Positions 7,837 through 15,734 are shown, counted from the first letter of the stretch. The stretch: 34,882 bases of DNA from Planctomycetota bacterium (GCA_016794035.1 JAEUHS010000055.1:75351-110232), one strand, 5' to 3'. The notes: generated from the sequence alone by a model not told the origin. A program made the numbers and translations.

Positions 7837-9438
7837 ATGTCGCCCCCGACGAAGTCGCAGGTGCTGCGCACGCAGTACGAGGCATGGCCGTACCCACAGG
7901 TGCCGCTGCTGGCGGCGCTGCCGAGCACGCACCCGTTCGAACTGAACGTCGCGTGGCTGTGGGACCGCAGCGGCAGCGGGCCGGCGCCGGCGAAGCCGCG
8001 CCTCTGGATCGCCGGCTGCGGCACGTTCCAGCCGTACGCGTTCGCGGTCGCGAATCCCCGCGCCGAGATCGTCGCCACCGACCTCAGCGAAACGAGCCTG
8101 CGCATCGCCCGGCGGCGGTGCGCGGTGCATCGCCAGAAGCACGTGCAGTTCGCGCCGGTCGACCTCGGCGACGCCGCGACGTGGCCGGACGGGCAGTTCG
8201 ACCTGATCGAGTGCTACGGCGTGCTGATGAACCTCGCCGATCCGCTGGCGACGCTGCGCGGGCTGCGCCAGCGGCTGACGCCACGCGGCGTGCTGCGGCT
8301 GATGGTCTACCCGCACTGGTCGCGGCAGCGCGTGTTCCAGCTGCAGCGGCTGGCGCAGCTGCTCGGCCTGACCGCGACCGACCGCCACCACCCGGCGCTG
8401 CTGCGCAGCTTCGTGCGTGCGCTGCCGAAGGCGCATCCGCTGCGCTTCGCGTTCACGACCTACGCCGACAGCCGCAACGACGCCGGCGTCGTCGACGGTT
8501 TCCTGCACGCCGGCGACCGCGGCTTCACCGCGTTCCAGCTCGGCGCGCTGCTGCGCGATGCGGCGCTGGTGCCCGGCTACTGGTTCCACCGCCCGTGGGC
8601 GCAGCCGGACACGATGGCGCAGCGGCTGCAGTTCCCGGACCGCGACCAGAGCTTCGTGCTGAACTACCTGGACCTGTGGCAGGAACTGCGCGGCAACTTC
8701 GTCGTCTGCGCGCGCCGCGCCGACGCGCCGCCGCGCGACGTGCAGCCGGCCACCGCACATCCGCTGTTCGCCGGCGACGGCCACGCGCTGCGCCACCGCC
8801 TGCGGCTCGCGCGCCTGCGCCTGCTCGGCGGTCGCGTGCCGACCCGCACCAAGGACGGCGACGTCGTGCTGCGCGCCGCCGACGTGCGCACGTTGCAACG
8901 CGAGGAACACGCGGCGGCGCTGCACGATTCGGGCCTGGTGCTCGGTGGCCGCGACCACGGGCCGCGATTGCCGGCGCACGTCGACTTCGCCGACGAGGCC
9001 GGGTTCCTGCAGCACACGACGGCCCTGCGCGTCGGCCGCCGCGCGCCGAACCCGCTGTTCTCGCACCTGTTCGCCGCGTTCGAACTGGCGGCGCGACATC
9101 CCGAACTGCGACTGCCGGACCTCGAGTCGCAGCTCGGCCGCTGGCTGCCGTGGGCCGATCCGCTGGAGCAGCGGCCGATCCGCTTCGGACTGACGCCGTA
9201 CGGCACCTGCCAGCGCTACCGCACCAACGTGCTCGAGCACCTGGCGCGCGGCGCGCTGCCGACCGCGGCGAGCTGGGACGACACGCGCCTGCGCCACGAC
9301 GCCGAGGCCCTCGGCCACGTACGTTCGCTGCTGCGCGACCACGGTGAGCTGCCGGCGCGGGCGCACACCGGCGGCGAACTGCGTGAACTGGCCGTGCTGT
9401 TGTTCACGCACGACCAGCTGTTCCTGACCTTCGAGTAG
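7837..9438 (+). CDS. SAM-dependent methyltransferase with uncharacterised C-terminal half
   Basis: A 533-residue protein. Residues ~1-290 are a class I methyltransferase of the type that begins with a QYEAWPYPQ motif. The SAM loop is LWIAGCGTFQPYAFA (about residues 56-70), the acidic motif II is EIVATDLSETSL, and motif IV is FDLIECYGVLMN. Residues ~290-533 show no motif I recognise; they look like a mixed alpha/beta domain with many Arg and His residues, ending HDQLFLTFE. The substrate is unknown. ATG 7837 has GAGG just upstream and a TAGCAC -10-like hexamer at 7821-7826. It may share a transcript with the UDPGP-family gene. Both halves look intact, with no frameshift. Confidence 0.85.
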   Translation: MSPPTKSQVLRTQYEAWPYPQVPLLAALPSTHPFELNVAWLWDRSGSGPAPAKPRLWIAGCGTFQPYAFAVANPRAEIVATDLSETSLRIARRRCAVHRQKHVQFAPVDLGDAATWPDGQFDLIECYGVLMNLADPLATLRGLRQRLTPRGVLRLMVYPHWSRQRVFQLQRLAQLLGLTATDRHHPALLRSFVRALPKAHPLRFAFTTYADSRNDAGVVDGFLHAGDRGFTAFQLGALLRDAALVPGYWFHRPWAQPDTMAQRLQFPDRDQSFVLNYLDLWQELRGNFVVCARRADAPPRDVQPATAHPLFAGDGHALRHRLRLARLRLLGGRVPTRTKDGDVVLRAADVRTLQREEHAAALHDSGLVLGGRDHGPRLPAHVDFADEAGFLQHTTALRVGRRAPNPLFSHLFAAFELAARHPELRLPDLESQLGRWLPWADPLEQRPIRFGLTPYGTCQRYRTNVLEHLARGALPTAASWDDTRLRHDAEALGHVRSLLRDHGELPARAHTGGELRELAVLLFTHDQLFLTFE

Positions 9439-9441
9439 GCG

Positions 9442-9459
9442 CCGCCGTCACCGCGGCGG
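9442..9459. terminator. GC hairpin at a convergent gene junction
   Basis: CCGCCG (9442-9447) pairs with CGGCGG (9454-9459) around a 6-nt loop that contains the stop codon of the minus-strand gene. It sits 3 nt after the methyltransferase stop. It could serve both strands. There is no U-tract, so the call rests on position and symmetry. Confidence 0.35.
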
Positions 9460-10458
9460 TGGCATCCGTGCGCCCCACATGCGCGCCCACAACCAGGTGA
9501 GGCCGGGACCGAGTTCCATGCGCGCGCGGCGCAGTTCGGTCCGCGCCAGGGGCTGCACCGGGCTGTGCACCTCGCCGACCGCGAACGTGAACACGTAGCG
9601 CGGCTCCATGCCCATGCGCACGTCGGCCATCAGCACGCGATCGCCGTCGCGCCACATCTTCCAGCAGCCGTGGCTCTGATCGGCGAGCCCGTCGACGGCC
9701 GGCGTGCCGCGCAGCGCCTCGTAGTATTCGACGCCGCGCGAGGCGCGCGTCCACTCGAGCGCGGCGTCGCCGTCGAACGGCGACCAATGGGCCTCGTAGA
9801 GATCCTGCGGCGTGGTCGCGAGCAGCCGCCACAACACGGTCTGCAGCGGCGCGGGCGTCGCGAGCACCTGCTCGGCGACGATGCCCTGGGCGCGCAGCGA
9901 GCGATCGGCGACCGTCAGCGCCTGCTGCTGCGCGACGAGGCTCCACGCGGCGTAGAGCGTGCTCAGCACCAGTCCGGCCGCGTTCCAGCGTCGGCCGCGC
10001 GCGCCGCCGCGGGTGGCCAGGAACACGCCGGCCCCGACCAGCAGCGGCAGGGTGTAGAGCGGGTCGATGACGAACAGGCTGCCGGTGCCGAGCGCGCGAT
10101 CGTCGAACGGCAGCAGCAGCCGGGTGCCGTAGATCGTCATCGCGTCGAGCAGCGGGTGCGTGACCAGCGCCAGCCACAACGCCCACCACCAGCGGCGGAA
10201 CAGGTGCCGTTCGCGGTGCAGCGCGGCGATGCCGAACGCGAGCAGCGGCGCCGCCAGCGTCAGCCAGAACAGCGCATGGCTCTCGGCGCGGTGACGGATC
10301 ATGTTCTGCACCGCGTCGCCGTGGTCGATCAGCACGTCGAGGTCGGGCAGCGTGGCGACGACACCGCCCCACAGCACGGCTCGCCCGGCGCGGGTCCGCG
10401 CGCCCATGGCGGCGGCGGTGACGGCTGCCCCGAGGGCGAACTGGGTCACGGAGTCCAT
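9448..10458 (-). CDS. YdjM/YbcI-like membrane-bound metal-dependent hydrolase (DUF457)
   Basis: A 336-residue membrane protein. Family motifs: MDSVTQFALGAAVT at the N-terminus, LPDLDVLIDHGD, HRAESHALFW and LVTHPLLDAMTIYG, which together supply the His/Asp residues proposed to bind metal. There are about five hydrophobic segments in residues 1-190. The C-terminal ~140 residues are soluble and carry FAVGEVHSPVQPL. The family's substrate is not established, although members are often annotated as metal-dependent hydrolases. Two tandem hairpins lie between the fasciclin stop and this ATG, so it is probably not simply read through from upstream. Confidence 0.85.
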   Translation of the reverse strand: MDSVTQFALGAAVTAAAMGARTRAGRAVLWGGVVATLPDLDVLIDHGDAVQNMIRHRAESHALFWLTLAAPLLAFGIAALHRERHLFRRWWWALWLALVTHPLLDAMTIYGTRLLLPFDDRALGTGSLFVIDPLYTLPLLVGAGVFLATRGGARGRRWNAAGLVLSTLYAAWSLVAQQQALTVADRSLRAQGIVAEQVLATPAPLQTVLWRLLATTPQDLYEAHWSPFDGDAALEWTRASRGVEYYEALRGTPAVDGLADQSHGCWKMWRDGDRVLMADVRMGMEPRYVFTFAVGEVHSPVQPLARTELRRARMELGPGLTWLWARMWGARMPPPR

Positions 10459-10466
10459 GCGCGGCC

Positions 10467-10485
10467 CCCGTTGTGGGGCAACGGG
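10467..10485 (-). terminator. perfect 7-bp hairpin, second of a tandem pair
   Basis: CCCGTTG (10467-10473) and CAACGGG (10479-10485) are perfectly complementary around a 5-nt loop. On the minus strand this follows the fasciclin gene and sits 8 nt before the ATG of the YdjM-like gene, where it could also hinder ribosome access. There is no U-tract. Confidence 0.4.
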
Positions 10486-10489
10486 CCCG

Positions 10490-10512
10490 TCCGCGCAACC
10501 CAGGTGCGCGGA
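10490..10512 (-). terminator. perfect 8-bp hairpin, first of a tandem pair
   Basis: TCCGCGCA (10490-10497) and TGCGCGGA (10505-10512) form a perfect 8-bp stem with a 7-nt loop, 16 nt downstream of the fasciclin stop on the minus strand. Together with 10467-10485 it forms a tandem terminator-like block without U-tracts. Confidence 0.45.
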
Positions 10513-10528
10513 TCGCGACCCGGACCGG

Positions 10529-11134
10529 TCACGGCAGGTCGACGGGGATCAGCACGCGGTCGATCGTGTGAACGATGCCGTTGCTGGCCGACAGATTGAG
10601 CGGGAAGGCGACCCTGGGGTTCTGCAGGTCCGGCTCGTTGTCGCGCAGCACGAGGAAGAACGGCCGGATCGTCGCGCCGGCAACCAGCGTGTCGATCTCC
10701 GTGCCGAACAGCGACTTGACGATCACCTGGAACAGCGAGATGCGGGTCGGTGCGACGTGGTACTTCAGGATGTCCTGCAGCACCGGGATCGGGTCGCCGT
10801 TGCCCAGCGTGGTCAGCGTCTGCACCAGGAAGTTCCAGGTGCCCTGCTCGTCGGTGCCGGTGTAGCCGAGGTCGCGCGCCAGGCGCACGAAGGCCGCGTC
10901 GCGCGGCGCGAACACCGTCAGGGAAGCGTTCGGGTCGGCGACCGCCGCCGTCAGGCCGGCGGTGTTCAGCGCCGTGAGCAGGATGTCGTAGTCGTTGCCG
11001 TTGGCGTCGAACGTGCCGGCGCTGGCGCCGCCGCTGGCGGCGACGACCTTGTCGGCGATGGTGTCCTGGGCAACGGCCGGTGCGGTGGCGAACAGCAGGG
11101 ACGCGGCCAGCAGGCCGCCGAGACGAACGTTCAT
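10529..11134 (-). CDS. secreted fasciclin-domain protein
   Basis: A 201-residue exported protein. The signal peptide covers residues 1-22 (ends AVA, predicted cleavage before Gln23). A single FAS1 domain fills the remainder: the H1 motif region SLTVFAPRDAAFVRL, the central LKYHVAPTRIS (YH motif) and the closing NGIVHTIDRVLIP (H2 motif). FAS1 domains usually mediate adhesion or matrix contacts; no catalytic role is implied. A GAGGA Shine-Dalgarno lies 4 nt before the ATG, one of only two clear ones in the window, which suggests strong translation. Tandem hairpins follow the gene. It is likely monocistronic. Confidence 0.94.
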   Translation of the reverse strand: MNVRLGGLLAASLLFATAPAVAQDTIADKVVAASGGASAGTFDANGNDYDILLTALNTAGLTAAVADPNASLTVFAPRDAAFVRLARDLGYTGTDEQGTWNFLVQTLTTLGNGDPIPVLQDILKYHVAPTRISLFQVIVKSLFGTEIDTLVAGATIRPFFLVLRDNEPDLQNPRVAFPLNLSASNGIVHTIDRVLIPVDLP

Positions 11135-11217
11135 GGATTCCTCGTAGTGGAGATGGGTGGCAGGCGCGCACGCGTTCGCGCCGGCCCCGATTCCGGATGC
11201 ACCTGCACGCCCACTTC

Positions 11218-11237
11218 CCGCCGCGACCGCCCGGCGG
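11218..11237 (-). terminator. possible hairpin after the RluA-family gene
   Basis: CCGCCG (11218-11223) pairs with CGGCGG (11232-11237) around an 8-nt loop, 30 nt past the stop of the pseudouridine synthase on the minus strand. A six-base GC stem is easily found by chance in this composition. Confidence 0.2.
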
Positions 11238-11266
11238 CTGTCCCCGGCATGCGCGGCGGCGGTGCG

Positions 11267-12112
11267 TCAGCCCGGTGCGAACTCGGCCAGCACGGCGCGC
11301 GGCAGCTCGGCCTGCAGTTCGAGCCGGCGACCGTGCTCGGGGCGCGGCAGCGACAAGCGGAACGCGTGCAGGCACAACCTCGCCGCCCGCGTGCCGTAGC
11401 GATCGTCGCCGACCACCGGGCAGCCGATCGCGGCGAGGTGGGCGCGGATCTGGTGCTTGCGGCCCGTGTCCAGTTCGACTTCGAGCAGGCTGCGGCCGCC
11501 GCGGCTCGCCGAGGTCGTGTAGCGCGTGCGCGCCGGCCGCGCCGCCGGGTGCTCACCGGTGCGCACGCGCAGGTTGCGGTCTTCCCACAACGGCAGGTCG
11601 ATCGTGCCGGCCGGCGGCTCGGGTCGGCCCTCGACGACGGCGCGATAGACCTTCTGCACGCTGGCCCAGTCCCCGCGCACCCGGTCGCACACGGCGCGCG
11701 CCTTCGCGAACAGCAGCACGCCCGAGGTCTCGCGGTCGAGCCGGTGCACCGGCCACAGGTCGCCGCCGCTGCGCTGGCGCAGGAGCGCCAGCGCGGTGCG
11801 TTCGCGCTCGGCGTCGGTCGACACCGCCAGCAGACCGGCGGGCTTGTCGATCGCCAGCAGCGCGTCGTCGTCGAACAGCACCGGCAGCGCGGGTCCTGCC
11901 GTTCGCGCCGCGCGCGCCTTCGCCGTGCCGTGCACCTCGACGACGTCGCCGGGCACGAGCCGGTGGTCGTGGCGCGCCACCGCATCGCCGTTGACGTCGA
12001 TGCAGCCGAGCCGCAGCCGCTGGCGCAGCGTGTTGCGGCTCCAGCCCGGGAAGTGCCGCGCGAGCTGGTCGAACAACGCGCCGGGTTCGGCGGCGACGAA
12101 GCGATCCGCCAT
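11267..12112 (-). CDS. RluA-family RNA pseudouridine synthase
   Basis: A 281-residue pseudouridine synthase. Residues ~15-65 are an S4 RNA-binding domain (SRNTLRQRLRLGCIDVNGD). The catalytic domain has the signature VHRLDRETSGVLLFAK with catalytic Asp126, then the LDTGRKHQIRAHL and GDDRYG motifs of the RluA/RluC/RluD group. It isomerises specific uridines of rRNA or tRNA; which ones cannot be told from sequence alone. The ATG abuts the TGA of the upstream 134-residue gene with no intervening base, indicating cotranscription and coupling. Confidence 0.94.
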   Translation of the reverse strand: MADRFVAAEPGALFDQLARHFPGWSRNTLRQRLRLGCIDVNGDAVARHDHRLVPGDVVEVHGTAKARAARTAGPALPVLFDDDALLAIDKPAGLLAVSTDAERERTALALLRQRSGGDLWPVHRLDRETSGVLLFAKARAVCDRVRGDWASVQKVYRAVVEGRPEPPAGTIDLPLWEDRNLRVRTGEHPAARPARTRYTTSASRGGRSLLEVELDTGRKHQIRAHLAAIGCPVVGDDRYGTRAARLCLHAFRLSLPRPEHGRRLELQAELPRAVLAEFAPG

Positions 12113-12517
12113 TCAGCGCACCTCGACGCGCGCGACCGGCAGCCGGGTGCGGTCGAACCGTTCGACGAAGTCGCGCAGCAGCACCGCGGCATCCGGCGTC
12201 ACCGTGCGCTTCTGCGTCCGGTTCTGCCAGCGCACCTCGACGGCGCCGTCCTTGCCGAGCTGTGCGGCGGCGAGCGACAGCGCGAACGCCGTCACGCCGC
12301 GCCCTGGCGCCATCGCCTCGAACCGGCCGAACGTCGCGCAGGCGGCGAGCCAGTCGTCGAGGCTGGCGCCGGGTTCGCGCGCGAGCCGGTCGGCGTCTTC
12401 GCGGCGCGCGGCCGCGGTCGGTCGGTCGGCGGCGCGCGCCAGATGCGCGGCGAGGTCGGGGCCGACCGGCGGCTGGGGCGCGGCGAGCAGGGCCAGGAGC
12501 GCGGCGGCGACGGACAC
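12113..12517 (-). CDS. small exported protein of unknown function
   Basis: A 134-residue protein with a very short hydrophobic N-terminus (SVAAALLALLAAP, then Gln15), compatible with a signal peptide or membrane anchor. The rest is helical and Ala/Arg/Asp-rich, ending in a beta-prone segment with EVRWQNRTQKRTVTP. I recognise no family. The start is GTG at 12517, with TACGCT 6 nt upstream. Its stop is immediately followed by the ATG of the pseudouridine synthase, so it leads a two-gene unit; no functional link is evident. Confidence 0.7.
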   Translation of the reverse strand: MSVAAALLALLAAPQPPVGPDLAAHLARAADRPTAAARREDADRLAREPGASLDDWLAACATFGRFEAMAPGRGVTAFALSLAAAQLGKDGAVEVRWQNRTQKRTVTPDAAVLLRDFVERFDRTRLPVARVEVR

Positions 12518-12523
12518 GGCGTC

Positions 12524-12529
12524 AGCGTA
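12524..12529 (-). promoter_or_regulatory. -10-like TACGCT upstream of the small exported protein
   Basis: On the minus strand TACGCT ends 6 nt before the GTG at 12517, with no Shine-Dalgarno sequence. It is a perfect TAnnnT and fits a leaderless start. Confidence 0.4.
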
Positions 12530-12562
12530 GCAGCCCGGAACGCAACCGCCGCGGGCGCGGCG

Positions 12563-12952
12563 TCACGCCAGGTCGAACCAGACCGACGACGGGTCGTCGG
12601 GTTCGCCGTGGTAGTTGATGGTGATCTCCTCGCCGGCGACGAGGTCGCGCACCGCCGTGAAGGTCAACGTGCGCGCCGCAACGTCGCGGTCAAAGCGCGC
12701 GTTCGCGGGGCAGGCGTGGTTGTAGAGCGACGCGCAGCCGAGCCCGAGCGCGTTGTGCCCCTCGTCCCACCAGAACCAGTAGCTGTCGAGCAGCCGTCCC
12801 TGCAGCAGCGCGGCGTCGCTGCGCGGCACGACCAGCACCGGCGCGACCTCGATGCGTTCGCCGGCCGCGAACGAACGCGCCGCCAGCACGCCGCGCCCGC
12901 GGCCCGGGAGTTCGGCGACGCAGAGACCAGACGGGACGGTGCATGCGTGCAT
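12563..12952 (-). CDS. small SET-domain protein
   Basis: A 129-residue protein made up almost entirely of a SET domain. It begins with the N-terminal strand GVLAARSFAAGERIEVAPV, carries the pseudoknot motif LYNHACPANARF (equivalent to NHSCxPN) and ends AGEEITINYHGE. SET domains methylate lysine side chains of proteins using SAM. There is no pre-SET, post-SET or zinc cluster, as is usual for compact bacterial members. ATG 12952 is chosen because residues before it would run into the divergent gap. A TAAGCC -10-like element lies 7 nt upstream. The target protein is unknown. Confidence 0.85.
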   Translation of the reverse strand: MHACTVPSGLCVAELPGRGRGVLAARSFAAGERIEVAPVLVVPRSDAALLQGRLLDSYWFWWDEGHNALGLGCASLYNHACPANARFDRDVAARTLTFTAVRDLVAGEEITINYHGEPDDPSSVWFDLA

Positions 12953-12959
12953 GGCCGGG

Positions 12960-12965
12960 GGCTTA
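12960..12965 (-). promoter_or_regulatory. -10-like TAAGCC upstream of the SET gene
   Basis: On the minus strand TAAGCC ends 7 nt before the ATG at 12952, inside the 68-bp divergent gap. It matches TAnnnT at only the first two fixed positions, so the support is modest. Confidence 0.25.
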
Positions 12966-13020
12966 CCGGCGCCGCCGCCGCGGCACAAGCCGACGGCCCA
13001 CGGCAGCCGAAGAGACCCGC

Positions 13021-13983
13021 GTGACCGCCCGCGCCGCCGACCGCCCCCTGCTGCTGGTGCTCGCGCACGGCATCGGCGCACGAGAACTCGACCACGTTCG
13101 TGGCGACTCGGCCTGGGGCGGCACGCTGCCGACGGCCCCGCTGCGCCTGCCGGAGCAGCCGCTGCAGGTGGCCCTCGACGGCGGCGCCGCGGCCGAACTG
13201 CGCGACCTCGGCATCGCCGTCGATCGCAGCAGCGTGGTGCTGCGACCGGCGGGCCGCAGCGACGCGACCGCGGTCGAGACGATCGCACGGCGCGCGACCG
13301 GGCCGGCCGAGGTGACGCTGTTCGCAGCGAACGACGTGCTGGCGCAGGCAGCGGTCGGCGGTGCGGTCGCCGCCGCGGCCGCAGCCGAACGGCTCGGTGC
13401 CCTGCTCGATCACCTGGGTGTGCTGCTGCGCCGCGGCGACGCGCCGGAGGTCTGGTTCGTCGGCCTCGGCTCGCCGGTGACCGTGTCGACCACGTTCGAC
13501 CTCGCCGCCGCGTGGCGCCATCACGTGCTGGCGCCGCTCGCGCACGACCTCACCCTGCACGGCGGGCCGGGCGCCGCCACCGTGCGCGCCGACAACCAGC
13601 GTGCGCTCGACCTCGCCGTCGACCGGCTGCGGCGGGCGCCGTTCGCCCGGCACGGCCGCGCGCGGCAGATCGGCAACGGCCAGCTGCAGTTCGCCGCCGC
13701 GCCTGGCGTCGCGTTCGGCCCGCGGCGCATCGCGGCCCGCGCGCCGCTGCCGCACGAGGCGAACGGCATCGCCTGCGCCCCGCTCGGCGACCTCGCGCGC
13801 GCGCCGGACCTCGACCTCGCGCAGCTGATGGCACGTTTCTGGCTGCGCGCGGCGGCCCGTCACGTCGAGGTCGACGACACGGACCTGGCAGCCCGAGTGG
13901 CGGTCGCCGCACCGGCCGGACCGCCGGCAGCCCCGACCGCCGACCGCGCGGCCGCTCTGCCCGGCGCGCCCACCCCGCGCTGA
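13021..13983 (+). CDS. orphan protein, possibly degenerate alkaline-phosphatase-superfamily
   Basis: A 320-residue soluble protein starting at GTG 13021, chosen because upstream codons are Arg-rich and fall in the divergent gap. The layout hints at the alkaline phosphatase/phosphodiesterase fold: a hydrophobic first strand (LLLVLAHGIGARELDHV), a central helix (LGALLDHLGVLLRRGD) before a strand (VWFVGLGSP), and a late HEANGIACAPLGD followed by DLDLAQLMARFW, like the closing strand and helix of that fold. However, I cannot find the usual metal-binding Asp/His set, so it would be inactive or a different fold. The last ~35 residues are a low-complexity Ala/Pro tail. It faces the Deg9-like protease tail to tail. 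Confidence 0.65.
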   Translation: MTARAADRPLLLVLAHGIGARELDHVRGDSAWGGTLPTAPLRLPEQPLQVALDGGAAAELRDLGIAVDRSSVVLRPAGRSDATAVETIARRATGPAEVTLFAANDVLAQAAVGGAVAAAAAAERLGALLDHLGVLLRRGDAPEVWFVGLGSPVTVSTTFDLAAAWRHHVLAPLAHDLTLHGGPGAATVRADNQRALDLAVDRLRRAPFARHGRARQIGNGQLQFAAAPGVAFGPRRIAARAPLPHEANGIACAPLGDLARAPDLDLAQLMARFWLRAAARHVEVDDTDLAARVAVAAPAGPPAAPTADRAAALPGAPTPR

Positions 13984-14016
13984 CGGGGCGGCGAGAGCGG
14001 CGCGCGCAGGGCCCGA

Positions 14017-15447
14017 CTACTTGCCCCGCTTCGCCCGCGCCGTGCGCCGCCGCGCCGCCCCTCCCGCCTGCGGCAGGTCCGGCGACCGATCGCCCGGCAC
14101 ATGGTAGCGCGACAGGATGCGCGGCATCGACGCGCGCGCGGCGTCGGCGTCGAGCAGCACCTTCGCACCGCTCGACAGCAGCAGCACGACCTCGCCGGTC
14201 GCCCGGTCCATGCGGCGCACGAAGTCGGCCATGTCGACCGGCGCTTCGCCGTTGACCTGTTCGACGACGTCGTTGTGGAACGGCTCGTAGCCGACGTTGA
14301 CGGCGTCGGCGAGCACCTGCGCCAGCACCACGACCTCCTGCCGTTCGGGCTTCTTGTTGGCGGCGTAGAACAGGTGCAGCAGCTCTTTCGGCGCCTTGTC
14401 CCACCAGTGCTCGCCCCAGATGCGCAGGAAGTCGGCCGTCAGGCGCTGGAACACCAGCCCGCCGTACAGGAACCACATCGGCCGGCGGTCGAACTCGGTG
14501 CGCGGCACCAGCCAGGCCATCGGCTCCATGCGCAGGGACACGGCGTGCACCTTGCCGGCGCGCAGGATGCGCGCGGCGACACGGTCACCGATGTGGTGGT
14601 CGCCGACGACGGCGTCGAACTGGCAGCGGAAGCGGCCGCGATAGCGCACGGTGCCGTTGTCGGCGACGCGCAGGCCGTCGACCTGCATCAGCACGTCGCC
14701 GACCTGCAGCCGGCCCCAGGCGCTGGAGCCGTATTGCACGGCGGTAACCAGCACGCCGCTGTGCTGCGGCTGCATGCCGAAGTGCGCGCGCAGCGCCGGG
14801 TTCTCGAGCGGCTGCGTGGTGATGCCGAGGCCGGGCACGCGCGGGTCCTTGCCCTTCTTCACGCCGTCGAGGAAGCGGCGCAGGATCGGCGCCGGCACCA
14901 TCTCGCCGACGTTCTCGGCGTCGACGATCGCCTGGAACGCGATGCCGACCACCTTGCCGCGCGCGAACACCGGCCCGCCGCTGTTGCCCTCGTTGATCGC
15001 CGCGTCGACGGTCGCCGCCAGCAGGTGGCGCTGGCTGTGTTCGTAGCGCTGCACCTCGATGCGCGACACGACGCCCTCGGTGATCGACACCTCCTCGCCG
15101 CCGATCGGGTAGCCGACCACCTGCACGGCGTCGCGCAGCCGCGGCAGGTCGCCGACCACCGCCGGCCGGATGCCGCGCGCGAACGCATGGTCGTCGATCT
15201 CCAGCAGCGCGAGGTCGCTGTCGTGGCTGATCGCCGCGACGCGCGCCGTGACCTTGGTCGGGTCGCTCTGCTTCTGCACCTGCACGAAGGTCGCGTTCGC
15301 GACCACGTGCGCGCCGGTCAGCACGCGGTTCGGACCGATGATCACGCCTGAGCCGGTGCTGCCGCGCGGCGCGACGTTCTGCCACGGGCTCTCGTAGTCG
15401 GGGTCCTGGTAGGTGCTGTAGACGCGAACGACCTGCGGGTGCGACAT
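14017..15447 (-). CDS. Deg9-like PDZ serine protease, no signal peptide
   Basis: A 476-residue trypsin-fold Deg/HtrA protease. The catalytic triad is His47 (TGAHVV), Asp78 (SDLALLEID) and Ser156 (NEGNSGGPVF). A PDZ domain follows at about 205-315 (GVLVTAVQYGSSAWGRLQVGD). The motif order EEVSITEGVVSRIEV ... AATVDAAINEGNSGGP ... GIAFQ ... LENPALRAHFGM closely tracks the plant Deg9 subgroup rather than periplasmic DegP/DegS. Residues ~320-430 form a further domain, probably the second PDZ-like module of that subgroup, and the C-terminus is basic. No signal peptide or membrane anchor precedes the protease domain, so a cytosolic location is likely. A TACGGT -10-like hexamer lies 38 nt upstream of the ATG. 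Confidence 0.93.
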   Translation of the reverse strand: MSHPQVVRVYSTYQDPDYESPWQNVAPRGSTGSGVIIGPNRVLTGAHVVANATFVQVQKQSDPTKVTARVAAISHDSDLALLEIDDHAFARGIRPAVVGDLPRLRDAVQVVGYPIGGEEVSITEGVVSRIEVQRYEHSQRHLLAATVDAAINEGNSGGPVFARGKVVGIAFQAIVDAENVGEMVPAPILRRFLDGVKKGKDPRVPGLGITTQPLENPALRAHFGMQPQHSGVLVTAVQYGSSAWGRLQVGDVLMQVDGLRVADNGTVRYRGRFRCQFDAVVGDHHIGDRVAARILRAGKVHAVSLRMEPMAWLVPRTEFDRRPMWFLYGGLVFQRLTADFLRIWGEHWWDKAPKELLHLFYAANKKPERQEVVVLAQVLADAVNVGYEPFHNDVVEQVNGEAPVDMADFVRRMDRATGEVVLLLSSGAKVLLDADAARASMPRILSRYHVPGDRSPDLPQAGGAARRRTARAKRGK

Positions 15448-15485
15448 GGCGGGATCGGGCTTGGCGGCCCCTGACCGGGGCGAAG

Positions 15486-15491
15486 ACCGTA
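15486..15491 (-). promoter_or_regulatory. -10-like TACGGT upstream of the Deg9-like protease
   Basis: A perfect TAnnnT on the minus strand, ending 38 nt before the ATG at 15447. It would give a leader of about 30 nt, unlike the leaderless pattern elsewhere. No clear -35 is visible. Confidence 0.3.
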
Positions 15492-15616
15492 GCAGCGGCG
15501 GCGGCCGAATCGAGCGCCAGAGGCAGTTCTCGTCCGCCTGCCGCGAAATCGCCGAGAACGGTCGCTAGCGCGCCGGCTGCGGCCGCGGCAGAGGCCACCG
15601 ACGGCACCAGTCGCTC

Positions 15617-15647
15617 CGATGCGAACGTAGCGCCGAGACTCGCATCG
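15617..15647. repeat. 8-bp perfect inverted repeat, operator-like
   Basis: CGATGCGA (15617-15624) and TCGCATCG (15640-15647) are perfect inverted copies with a 15-bp spacer, giving a centre-to-centre distance of 23 bp, about two helical turns. It lies between two divergent genes. It could be an operator for a dimeric regulator or a stem-loop; nothing here decides. Confidence 0.4.
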
Positions 15648-15734
15648 CACTCCTCAGAGCGGCGCCACCCCGCTGCCCCCATGATCACATCGGGCTGCGA
15701 ACATGACGGCATGGGACGCACCGTCGGTGATCCG

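Noticed and set aside
6607..9411. N-terminal extension of the recG frame far upstream
   Set aside because: The extension is antisense to the UDPGP-family and methyltransferase genes; ATG 6606 with its -10-like element and family-typical N-terminus is the real start.
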